NCBI GenBank assembly: GCA_047459075.1
Contig: VSCH01000006.1
Span: forward strand, 1 to 64,000
Reading direction: 5' to 3'
Length of the DNA stretch: 64,000 bases
Source of the DNA: ZC4RG19 sp017577565
Lineage (GTDB): Bacteria; Actinomycetota; Acidimicrobiia; Acidimicrobiales; VFJN01
The translations under genes were made by a program, and so were the position numbers. The notes under the pieces are model-generated. The model was not told the DNA's origin and did no database searches. It was given only the letters and a program-made list of their open reading frames with translations. Shown in pieces: positions 32,472-40,339 of the stretch; within the stretch, counting starts at the first letter, position 1; every line of letters starts with the position of its first letter.

Positions 32472-35177
32472 ATGACCACGACCGCGACGAGTCCCGACAA
32501 CAACGCCACCCCGGACGTCGACGGCCGGCGCGGCGAGGCGCGGGGCGAGCCCGGCGCCGACGGCGCCGCGGCGGCCGACCCGGGCCTCCGCCCGGTCCGG
32601 CGGTTCTGGTGGTGGCTGGCCGGGATCACGGCCGCCGCGCTGGCCGTCCGGCTGACGTACCTGCTCGGGTGGCGCACGCCGTGGACCCCGATCGGCGACC
32701 CCTGGTACTACCACCGGGGCGCCAACCTGCTGGCCGACGGCGAGGGCTACGTCCACCCGTACCAGTACCTGCTCTTCGACGTCCGCCACCCGGGGGCCGA
32801 CCACCCGCCGGCGTTCCTGACCTTCCTGGCCGGCTTCTCCTGGCTCGGGTTCCGCTCCTTCTTCCAGCACCAGGTCGTCGCCTGCCTGCTGGGCACGGCC
32901 GGGGTGGCGGCCATGGGGGCGGCCGGGCGCCGCATCGCCGGCGAGCGGGTCGGGCTGATCGTCGCCGCGCTCGCCGCGGTCAGCCCGAACCTCTTCTACT
33001 TCGACGCGATGGTCGTGTCCGAGACGATGGTCGTCTCGACCACGGCCGTCCTGCTGGTCGCCGCCTACCGGTGGTGGGACCGGGGCACGCCGGGCGCCGC
33101 CGTCCTGTTCGGCCTGACCGTCGGGGTCGCCGCCCTGGCCCGGTCCGAGGCGATCCTGCTCGGCCCGATGATCGCCCTGCCGCTCGTGTGGTGGCGGCGG
33201 CGGGCGGGCGGCGCCCGCGCCGACACCCGGGCCCTCCTCGGGCAGCTCGCCGCCGCGGGGGCCACGGCCGCCGTCGTCGTCGCCCCCTGGGTGGGCTACA
33301 ACCTCGCCCGCTTCCAGGAGCCGGTCACGCTCTCCGCCCAGTTCGACCAGACCCTCGGCACGGCCAACTGCGAGGAGGTCTACTACGACGACCAGGTCGG
33401 CTACTGGTCGCTGGCCTGCATCCAGGCGACCGAGCACCTCGTACCCGAGGGCGACGCCTCGGCCCAGGGGGTCGGCTTCCGGCGCATCGCGCTCGAGTAC
33501 GCCCGCGACCACGCCGACCGGGTGCCCTACGTCGTCGCCGCCCGGGTGGGCCGCACCTTCGGCCTCTACCAGCCGCAGGAGCAGGTCTTCCTCGACTGGT
33601 CGGTCGAGACCCGCGAGCGGGGGCTGGGGGAGGCCGGCCTCCTCCTCTGGTACGGCATCGCCGTGGGCGGCGGCCTCGGCCTGGTCGGCCTCCGGCGGGC
33701 CGGGCGGCCGGTCTTCCCGCTCGTGGCGATCGTCGTCAGCGTCGTCGCCACCGTCGCCGTCGTCTACGGCAACACCCGCTTCCGCCTCCCCGCCGAGCTG
33801 GCGCTCATGGTGCCGGCCGCGGTCACCGTCGACGCCGGGCTCACCGGTGCCCAGCGCCGCCTCGCCCGGTGGCGCGCCCGCCGGCGGGCCGGCGCCGCGG
33901 CGGCGCCCGCGCCCGGGGCGCCCGAGGGCAACGGCGCGGGCGACGACCCGGGCGGCCTCGGCTCGTCGACCGGCGGCCGGTACGCCGGGTTCGACGGGCT
34001 GCGGGCCGTCGCCGCCCTGGGCGTGCTCGTCACCCACGTGGCGCTGAAGGTCGGCTTCACCACCACCGACCCCCGCGGCCACTACCTGGCCCGCCTCGAC
34101 GTCGGCGTCGCCCTGTTCTTCGTGCTGTCGGGCTTCCTCCTCTACCGCCCCTTCGTCGCCCGCCGGCTCGACGGCCGGGCGGGGCCCGCCGTCCGGCCCT
34201 ACCTGCGCAACCGCTTCCTGCGCATCTACCCCGCCTACTGGCTGGCGCTCACCGTGCTGGCCGTCGGCCTCGACGTGCGGGGCCGGGACGAGGTGCAGGG
34301 CCTGTGGGACTTCGTCGTGTTCTACGGCCTGCTGCAGAGCTACTCGGAGCACACCGCCCTCGGCGGGCTCCAGCAGGCGTGGACGCTCACCAACGAGGTC
34401 GCGTTCTACCTGCTCCTGCCCCTGTGGGCGGCCGGGGCCGCCTGGCTGGCGCGGCGGCTGGCGGCGCGGCGGGCGGTCCGGGTGGAGGCGCTCGTGCTCA
34501 CGGCCGCGGCCGCCGGCGCCCTCGCGTTCCGCTACTGGGTGCACACGGTCGACACGAGCGACGTCACCCAGGGGGTCATCGACCCCCGGGTCCACTGGCT
34601 GCCCGCCAACTTCCACATGTTCGTGCCGGGCATGGCGCTGGCGCTCGCCGTCGAGTGGTCGGCGCGCCGGGACCGGCCGCTCGCCGCGCTCGAGTGGGCC
34701 CGCCGCCACCCGCTGGTCTGCTGGGCCGGCGCGGCGGCGTGCTTCTGGGCGGTGTCGACCCAGCTCGACCTCGGGTTCCAGGTCGGGGCGAGCGAGCCCG
34801 GCACGTCGATGGCCAAGGAGCTGCTCTACGCCGGCGTCGGCTTCCTGCTCGTCTTGCCGGTGGCCCTCGCAGGCGCGACGCTTCCCCGGTCGCTGCGCTG
34901 GCTGGCGAGCCGGCCGATGGTCACGCTGGGGCTGGTCTCCTACGGGATCTACCTCTGGCACGAGGGGGTGTTCGAGATCTACCGCGACGTCCGCGGCCTG
35001 CCGGTGTTCACCGGGTCGCTGCCGACCGCGCTGGTCGTCACGGTCGCCGGCAGCGTCGTCGCGGCGGGGCTCTCGTACCTGCTGGTCGAGCGGCCCGCCC
35101 TGTCGTTCAAGGACCCCCGCCGGCGGATGTTCGCCGGATGGCGCCCGGTCGGCCTCCCCGCGGAGGTGGCCGCCTGA
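32472..35177 (+). CDS. Fusion of a GT39-like glycosyltransferase and an acyltransferase-3 (OafA-like) domain
   Basis: A 901-residue protein. Residues 45-465 form a polytopic GT-C module (IGDPWYYHRGANLLADGEGY, HPGADHPPAFLTFLAG, NTRFRLPAELALM). A Pro/Ala/Gly-rich linker at 475-498 joins it to an acyltransferase-3 module (500-890) that opens GRYAGFDGLRAVAALGVLVTHV, with FFVLSGFLLYRPF and NRFLRIYPAYWLAL, and ends YLLVERPALSFKD. One polypeptide could therefore glycosylate and O-acylate an exported glycan. The frame is continuous through the linker. TAAGGT at 32403-32408 is a candidate -10. The stop overlaps the next gene (TGATG). Confidence 0.9.
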   Translation: MTTTATSPDNNATPDVDGRRGEARGEPGADGAAAADPGLRPVRRFWWWLAGITAAALAVRLTYLLGWRTPWTPIGDPWYYHRGANLLADGEGYVHPYQYLLFDVRHPGADHPPAFLTFLAGFSWLGFRSFFQHQVVACLLGTAGVAAMGAAGRRIAGERVGLIVAALAAVSPNLFYFDAMVVSETMVVSTTAVLLVAAYRWWDRGTPGAAVLFGLTVGVAALARSEAILLGPMIALPLVWWRRRAGGARADTRALLGQLAAAGATAAVVVAPWVGYNLARFQEPVTLSAQFDQTLGTANCEEVYYDDQVGYWSLACIQATEHLVPEGDASAQGVGFRRIALEYARDHADRVPYVVAARVGRTFGLYQPQEQVFLDWSVETRERGLGEAGLLLWYGIAVGGGLGLVGLRRAGRPVFPLVAIVVSVVATVAVVYGNTRFRLPAELALMVPAAVTVDAGLTGAQRRLARWRARRRAGAAAAPAPGAPEGNGAGDDPGGLGSSTGGRYAGFDGLRAVAALGVLVTHVALKVGFTTTDPRGHYLARLDVGVALFFVLSGFLLYRPFVARRLDGRAGPAVRPYLRNRFLRIYPAYWLALTVLAVGLDVRGRDEVQGLWDFVVFYGLLQSYSEHTALGGLQQAWTLTNEVAFYLLLPLWAAGAAWLARRLAARRAVRVEALVLTAAAAGALAFRYWVHTVDTSDVTQGVIDPRVHWLPANFHMFVPGMALALAVEWSARRDRPLAALEWARRHPLVCWAGAAACFWAVSTQLDLGFQVGASEPGTSMAKELLYAGVGFLLVLPVALAGATLPRSLRWLASRPMVTLGLVSYGIYLWHEGVFEIYRDVRGLPVFTGSLPTALVVTVAGSVVAAGLSYLLVERPALSFKDPRRRMFAGWRPVGLPAEVAA

Positions 35178-37066
35178 TGGCCCCCGACGAGCGGCCCGAT
35201 CCGGGCACCGGCGCGCCCGACGCCGGTGCCGCCCCGCCCGAGGCGGGCCCGGCACCCGGGACCGACGCCGGCGAGGAGGGCCGCGCGGTGGGCACCGGCA
35301 CGGTGAGGCCGCCGGCGGCGGGTGACGAGGGGACCCCGGCCGGCGACGACGGGCCCGGCGACGCGGCGGACGGCGGTGGTCGGGCGGGCCGCCCCGGCGG
35401 GATCCGGCGGTGGCTGCGGGACAACCCCTGGGTCGTGCCCACGGTCGTCGTCGGCGTCGCCGTCGCCCTCCCCCTCCGGGGTGTCTTCCGGGCCCCGGGG
35501 CCGCCCATGGAGGAGGGGTTCATGATCGTCTTCCCCGAGCGCCTGCTCGAGGGGGACGTCCCGAACCGCGACTTCCTCCACCTCTACGGGCCGGGGAGCC
35601 TGTGGGTGATCGCCGGCTTCTTCAAGGTCTTCGGCGTGTCGATGTGGACCGAGCGGGTGGTCGGCTTCCTGCAGCTCGTCGGCGTCATCAGCGCCACGAC
35701 CGCCATCGGCTGGCGGTGGGGCCGGTACGTCGCGGCGCTGTGCGGGACGGTCACCGCCGTCGTCATCATCCCGCCGATCGGGGTGACCGCCCTGGCCTGG
35801 GTGGGCGGCGTCGCCCTCGGCCTGTGGGCGGTCGCGCTCGCCACCCGGGCGCTGGACGTCGAGCGGTCGGGCCGGCTGCTGACGGGCGCGGGCCTGCTGG
35901 CGGGCGCGGCGCTGCTCTACCGGCCCGACCTCGTCGTGGCGCTCGGCCTGGCACTCGGCGCGCTGTTCCTCTGGGCGCTCGACCGCCGGGGGCGGGTGCG
36001 CCTCGCCGTCGGCGCCGCGATCGGCGTCAGCCCCTACCTCGTCCACCTGGCGATGGCCGGCCCGGGCAACGCCGTCCGGGGCATGGTCCTCGAGCCGGTG
36101 TTCGAGCTGCGCGACGGCCGGAGCCTGCCGTTCCCGCCGCCGCGCGACGACTACGCCAGCTTCCTCAACCGGGCCTTCGCGTTCCGGAAGTTCCCGTGGC
36201 CGCTGCCGGCGGCCGAGCAGCCGATGCAGATCTTCCTGTTCTGCTGCACGGTCTTCGCCGCGGCCGCCGCGCTGCTCGCCATCGCGCTGTGGGCCAAGCG
36301 CCGGGGCAGCCCGCACGGCTGGCGCCTGGTCGCCCTCGCCCTGTTCGCGGTCGGCATCCTGCCCCAGACCGTGCAACGGGCCGACACCGCCCACATGTCG
36401 TGGGTGGGCTGCGTGACCCTCGGCCTCCTGCCGGCCTTCCTGGCCGAGGCGTCACGGCTGGCGGGGGCTCGGCCGCTGGTGGCCCGGACGGTCGTGTGGG
36501 CGCCGTTCGCCGCGATGCTGCTCTTCCCCCACTTCACCTACCGGTGGTACGCCGACTACGTGGGGCAGAGCTTCGACTACCGGCGGGAGTTCTACTCCGT
36601 CGACCACCGGGGCCGGAGCTTCTACTACGGGCGGGCCGACGTCGCCGTGGCGGCCGAGGAGATGTTCGCCGACATCGAGCGGCTGACCGAGCCGGGCGAC
36701 CGGCTGATCGTGGGCCCCGGCGACCTCGCCGTCACGCCCTACAGCGAGTCCTACCTCTACTACCTGCTCCCCCAGCTCGAGCCGGGCACCCGCTACATCG
36801 AGATGGACCCGGGCGTGGCCAACGCCCCGGACTCGGGCCTGGCCGACGAGCTGCGGGAGGCCGACGTCGTCATCCTCTCGACGATGTACGACAACTGGCA
36901 CGAGCCGAACTCGTCGATGGAGCGCGGCTCGGAGGAGCCCAACCGGGTGCTCGACGAGCTGTTCTGCATGTACGACGACTACGGCGACAACTCCTTCGCC
37001 GCCGGCCCGGGCCGCCCGATCTTCGAGCTCTACGTCCGTTGCGACGACGGCGAGGGTGGCGCGTGA
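35177..37066 (+). CDS. Large polytopic membrane protein, probable GT-C glycosyltransferase
   Basis: A 629-residue protein. The first 75 residues are acidic, Pro/Gly-rich and disordered. About 10-11 helices follow, then a soluble C-terminal domain (about 450-629) containing VDHRGRSFYYGRADVAVAAEEM and a YSESYLYYLLPQLEPGTRY region. The first external loop has PPMEEGFMIVFPERLLEGDVPNRDFLHLYGPG, resembling acidic loops of PMT/DUF2029-like glycosyltransferases. I infer a GT-C enzyme but no exact family. The start overlaps the upstream fusion gene, so the two are co-translated. Confidence 0.8.
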   Translation: MAPDERPDPGTGAPDAGAAPPEAGPAPGTDAGEEGRAVGTGTVRPPAAGDEGTPAGDDGPGDAADGGGRAGRPGGIRRWLRDNPWVVPTVVVGVAVALPLRGVFRAPGPPMEEGFMIVFPERLLEGDVPNRDFLHLYGPGSLWVIAGFFKVFGVSMWTERVVGFLQLVGVISATTAIGWRWGRYVAALCGTVTAVVIIPPIGVTALAWVGGVALGLWAVALATRALDVERSGRLLTGAGLLAGAALLYRPDLVVALGLALGALFLWALDRRGRVRLAVGAAIGVSPYLVHLAMAGPGNAVRGMVLEPVFELRDGRSLPFPPPRDDYASFLNRAFAFRKFPWPLPAAEQPMQIFLFCCTVFAAAAALLAIALWAKRRGSPHGWRLVALALFAVGILPQTVQRADTAHMSWVGCVTLGLLPAFLAEASRLAGARPLVARTVVWAPFAAMLLFPHFTYRWYADYVGQSFDYRREFYSVDHRGRSFYYGRADVAVAAEEMFADIERLTEPGDRLIVGPGDLAVTPYSESYLYYLLPQLEPGTRYIEMDPGVANAPDSGLADELREADVVILSTMYDNWHEPNSSMERGSEEPNRVLDELFCMYDDYGDNSFAAGPGRPIFELYVRCDDGEGGA

Positions 37067-37198
37067 GCGCCGCCCCCGTCCCCCGCTCGCCCGCCCGGCC
37101 GGGTGCCGCCCGGCAGCCGCCGCGCTCGGTGGTGATCGAGGACGGGACGGTGGGGCGCGGGCTACGGTTGGCCGACCGCTCGACGCCTGGGGTCCGAC

Positions 37199-38131
37199 AT
37201 GAGAACGCTCGTCATCATCCCGACCTACTGCGAGGCCGAGAACATCGAGGACGTGCTCGGCCAGGTCCGGGCCGTGGCCCCCGAGGTCGACATCCTGGTC
37301 GTCGACGACGCGAGCCCGGACGGCACGGCGGACCTGGCGCGGGCGGCGGCCGAGCGGCTGGGCCACATCGAGGTGCTCGACCGGCCCGGCAAGGGGGGCC
37401 TCGGCGGCGCCTACCGAGCCGGGTTCAAGCACGCGTTCGAGCGGGGCTACGACGTCATCGTCCAGATGGACGCCGACCTGTCCCACCCGCCGGACCGCCT
37501 GCCGGCGCTGCTCGAGGAGGTGCGCAAGGGGGCGGACGTCGCCATCGGCTCCCGCTACGTGCCCGGCGGCGCCACCGCCAACTGGCCGCTCGTGCGCCAG
37601 CTCCTGTCCCGGGCCGGCAACCTCTACGCGTCGACGGTGCTCGGCCTCGGCGTGCGCGACGCCACGGCCGGGTTCCGCGCCTACCGGGCCGACATCCTGC
37701 GGGCCGTCGAGACCGGCGCCACGAAGGCGACCGGCTACGGCTTCCAGCTCGAGCTGTCGTACCGGGCCCAGCGGCTGGGCGCCCGCATCGTCGAGGTGCC
37801 GATCACCTTCAACGACCGCGTCCGCGGCGAGTCGAAGATGTCGTGGCACATCATCGGCGAGGCGATGTCGCTCGTCACCTGGTGGGGCCTGCGCGACCGG
37901 GTCCTGCGCCGGCGGTCGGTGCGGCAGGCCCGGGTCCGGGCCCCGGAGGGCGGCGTGACCGGCCCCGCGCCCACCCCGCCGCCGGACGGGGCGCGGCCGG
38001 CCGACCCCGACGGCGCGCCGGGTGCGGAGCCGGCCGGCACCGAGGCCGCGGCCACCGACGGCGCCGGCGCCGGGGGTGCCGACGGCGGCGCGCCGGCTGC
38101 CGAGCTCGCGGACGGCGCCGGCCGCCAGTAG
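37199..38131 (+). CDS. Polyprenyl-phosphate mannose synthase (DPM1/Ppm1-like GT2)
   Basis: A 310-residue GT2 enzyme that should transfer mannose or a related hexose from the GDP-sugar to polyprenyl phosphate on the cytosolic face. The opening IIPTYCEAENIEDVL, the DDASPDGTADLA loop, the metal-binding QMDADLSHPPDRLPAL and NDRVRGESKMSW are all DPM1 signatures. There are no C-terminal membrane helices; instead a 75-residue Ala/Pro/Asp tail. The lipid-linked product is the expected donor for neighbouring GT-C enzymes. A TACGGT (37163-37168) lies 30 bases before the ATG, so this gene probably has a short leader. Confidence 0.93.
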   Translation: MRTLVIIPTYCEAENIEDVLGQVRAVAPEVDILVVDDASPDGTADLARAAAERLGHIEVLDRPGKGGLGGAYRAGFKHAFERGYDVIVQMDADLSHPPDRLPALLEEVRKGADVAIGSRYVPGGATANWPLVRQLLSRAGNLYASTVLGLGVRDATAGFRAYRADILRAVETGATKATGYGFQLELSYRAQRLGARIVEVPITFNDRVRGESKMSWHIIGEAMSLVTWWGLRDRVLRRRSVRQARVRAPEGGVTGPAPTPPPDGARPADPDGAPGAEPAGTEAAATDGAGAGGADGGAPAAELADGAGRQ

Positions 38132-38211
38132 CCGGGGCGCCGGCGAGCACCGACCCCGCACGGGCCGACCGTCACCCGGCCGGCTCCGCCGCGGGCGCCG
38201 GCGCCGGTCGC

Positions 38212-38979
38212 TCAGTAGGGCCAGGTGTCGCCGGTGTGGCCCAGCAGCCGGGTCACGCCGGGCAGCTTGGCGACGATGAGCGCCTTGACCAGGACGTTGC
38301 GGGCGAACCAGGGCAGCTGCGCCAGCTGGCGGGCGACGTTGGCCACCCGCTCGGCGCCGCGGACCGGCTCGCGCCGGTACTCGGCCAGCGACCGGCTGCG
38401 CCCCACGTACCGCCAGCGCGGCGAGAGCAGCAGCTTGGTGAGGATGGCGAGCGTGACCCCGACCGAGGAGAACGAGTCGTGGATCAGCAGCGTGCCGCCG
38501 TCGGCCACCTTGGCGCCCCAGCGCACGATGTCGTCGCTCGCCGGGCCGTAGCGGTGGGCGCCGTCGATGTGCAGCAGGTCGATCGGGCCCTCGACGTCGT
38601 CGAGCGCCTCGTGGCTGAACTTGCGCACGTACCGGACCCGGTCGCGCACGCCGGCCCGCTCGAGGTTGGCGAGGAAGACCTTGGCGTCGATCTCGGCCTC
38701 CTCCTCGTAGCCCTCGATCTCCTGGGGCCCCCGGTCGTTGCCGGCGTGGGGGTCGATGGCCACCAGCTCGGCGCCCTCCGGCGCCGAGAGGGCCATGGCC
38801 ACCATCGACCGGCCCCGGAAGCTGCCGATCTCGACGATGCGGCCGGTCGGCGGCACCTCGGCGGCGCGGGCGGCGACCCGGGCCACCTGGTCGGGGCTGA
38901 ACCACCCCTCGACGCCCTCGAGGGCACGGTCGAGGGTGGTCACGGAGCTGTCGTCGTTGCTCGGCACGGTCGTCTCCAC
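38212..38979 (-). CDS. Class I SAM-dependent methyltransferase (Methyltransf_24-like)
   Basis: A protein of about 255 residues with the SAM motif GRIVEIGSFRGRSMVAMAL, the acidic VAIDPHAG, and IDLLHIDGAHRYGPASDDI, as in methyltransferases of glycan and secondary-metabolite clusters. The basic C-terminus (RNVLVKALIVAKLPGVTRLLG) may bind membrane. In this island an exported sugar is a plausible acceptor. The start is uncertain: GTG 38979 is chosen; the GTG at 38967 would shorten it by four residues. A minus-strand TATGCT at 39036-39031 would give a leader of about 45 bases. Confidence 0.82.
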   Translation of the reverse strand: METTVPSNDDSSVTTLDRALEGVEGWFSPDQVARVAARAAEVPPTGRIVEIGSFRGRSMVAMALSAPEGAELVAIDPHAGNDRGPQEIEGYEEEAEIDAKVFLANLERAGVRDRVRYVRKFSHEALDDVEGPIDLLHIDGAHRYGPASDDIVRWGAKVADGGTLLIHDSFSSVGVTLAILTKLLLSPRWRYVGRSRSLAEYRREPVRGAERVANVARQLAQLPWFARNVLVKALIVAKLPGVTRLLGHTGDTWPY

Positions 38980-39029
38980 CGGTCGGCGCGCACCTCCCCC
39001 GATCGTTGGTGCGCTGGCGCGGAAGTCCG

Positions 39030-39036
39030 TAGCATA
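39030..39036. promoter_or_regulatory. Overlapping divergent -10 hexamers
   Basis: TAGCATA contains TAGCAT for the plus strand and TATGCT for the minus strand. It sits between the divergent methyltransferase and GT4 genes, 51 and 115 bases from their starts. Same geometry as 18368-18374. Confidence 0.45.
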
Positions 39037-39151
39037 CGGCCGATCCGGCACCCGAGTCCCGACGGCACGCTCGCATGACCCGAACCGATCGCAGGCGCAG
39101 CGGCCGCTGCGGCACCCGGGACGCCGACACTGGGGATGGGGAGGACCGCCT

Positions 39152-40339
39152 GTGACCGACGCCGCGCCCGACACCGCCGACCCCGTCGCCAAGATCGGTG
39201 ACCTGGCGGCCTCGGCCGGGGTACGCCGCGTCCACGTCCTCGCCTGGCGCGACCTCGAGGACGTCGAGGCGGGCGGCTCCGAGGTCCACATCGCCGAGGT
39301 GGCCAAGCTGTGGGCGGCCGCGGGCCTCGACATCACGATGCGCACGTCGTGGGCCCAGGGCCAGCCCACCGAGGCGGTGCGCGACGGCTACAAGGTCATC
39401 CGCCGGGCCGGTCGGCACATGGTCTTCCCCCGGGCGGCGCTGGCCGAGATCTTCCGCCGCACCGGGCCGCGGGACGTCCTCGTCGAGATCTGGAACGGCA
39501 TGCCGTTCCTGAGCCCGCTGTGGAACCGCGGCCCCCGGGTGATCCTGCTGCACCACGTCCACGCCGAGATGTGGAACATGGTCCTCGGCGACACCCTCGG
39601 CCGCATCGGCGCCTTCTTCGAGCGCCGGATCGCCCCGCCGCTCTACCGCACCTCGGCGATCGCCACGCTGTCCGAGTCGTCCAAGCGCGAGCTGGTCGAG
39701 GAGCTCGGCTTCCGGGAGGACCGGGTGACGGTCGTCCACCCGGGCATCGACCCCCGCTTCTCCCCGGGCGGCGAGCGCGCCCCCGAGCCGCTGGTCGTGG
39801 CCGTCGGGCGCCTGGCCCCGGTCAAGCGCTACGACATGCTCGTGCGGGCGGCCCACCACGCCCGCCGCCAGGTGCCGGGCCTGCAGCTGCACATCGTGGG
39901 CGAGGGCTACGAGCGGCCGCTCGTCGAGTCGGTGATCGACGAGCTGGACGCCGCCGACTGGGTCACCCTCCGGGGCCGGCTGAGCGACGACGAGCTCGTC
40001 GAGCTGTACCGGCAGGCGTGGATCGTCGCCTCGGCGTCGGCCCGCGAGGGCTGGGGCATGACGCTCACCGAGGCCGCCGCCTGCGGCACCCCGGCGGTCG
40101 CCACCCGCATCGCCGGCCACGCCGACGCCGTGCGCGACGGCGAGTCCGGTCTGCTGGCCGACGGCGACCCGGTCAGCCTCGGCGACGCCATGGCCCGGGT
40201 GCTCGGCGACCCCGAGCTGCGGGCCCGGCTGAGCCGGGGTGCGCTCGAGTGGGCCGGCCAGCTCACCTGGAGCAACACCGCCACGCAGCTCATGCGCGTG
40301 GTCGCCGACGAGGTGACTCGACGCCGCGCCCGGCGATGA
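39152..40339 (+). CDS. GT4-family glycosyltransferase
   Basis: A 395-residue GT-B glycosyltransferase. The N-terminal half opens RRVHVLAWRDLEDVEAGGSEVH. The C-terminal half shows the GT4 donor site: VAVGRLAPVKRYDMLVRAA, then PGLQLHIVGEGYERP, and SAREGWGMTLTEAAACGTPAVAT with the EX7E-type motif. It uses a nucleotide sugar in the cytosol. GTG 39152 has GGGGAGG eight bases upstream. The stop overlaps the AftD-like gene (ATGA), so the two are coupled. Confidence 0.92.
   Translation: MTDAAPDTADPVAKIGDLAASAGVRRVHVLAWRDLEDVEAGGSEVHIAEVAKLWAAAGLDITMRTSWAQGQPTEAVRDGYKVIRRAGRHMVFPRAALAEIFRRTGPRDVLVEIWNGMPFLSPLWNRGPRVILLHHVHAEMWNMVLGDTLGRIGAFFERRIAPPLYRTSAIATLSESSKRELVEELGFREDRVTVVHPGIDPRFSPGGERAPEPLVVAVGRLAPVKRYDMLVRAAHHARRQVPGLQLHIVGEGYERPLVESVIDELDAADWVTLRGRLSDDELVELYRQAWIVASASAREGWGMTLTEAAACGTPAVATRIAGHADAVRDGESGLLADGDPVSLGDAMARVLGDPELRARLSRGALEWAGQLTWSNTATQLMRVVADEVTRRRARR

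Noticed and set aside
30708..35255. A 1515-codon antisense frame through several glycosyltransferase genes
   Set aside because: Same high-GC shadow effect; the sense strand carries recognisable membrane enzymes with conserved motifs, and only the 30920-32305 part is a real minus-strand gene in another frame.
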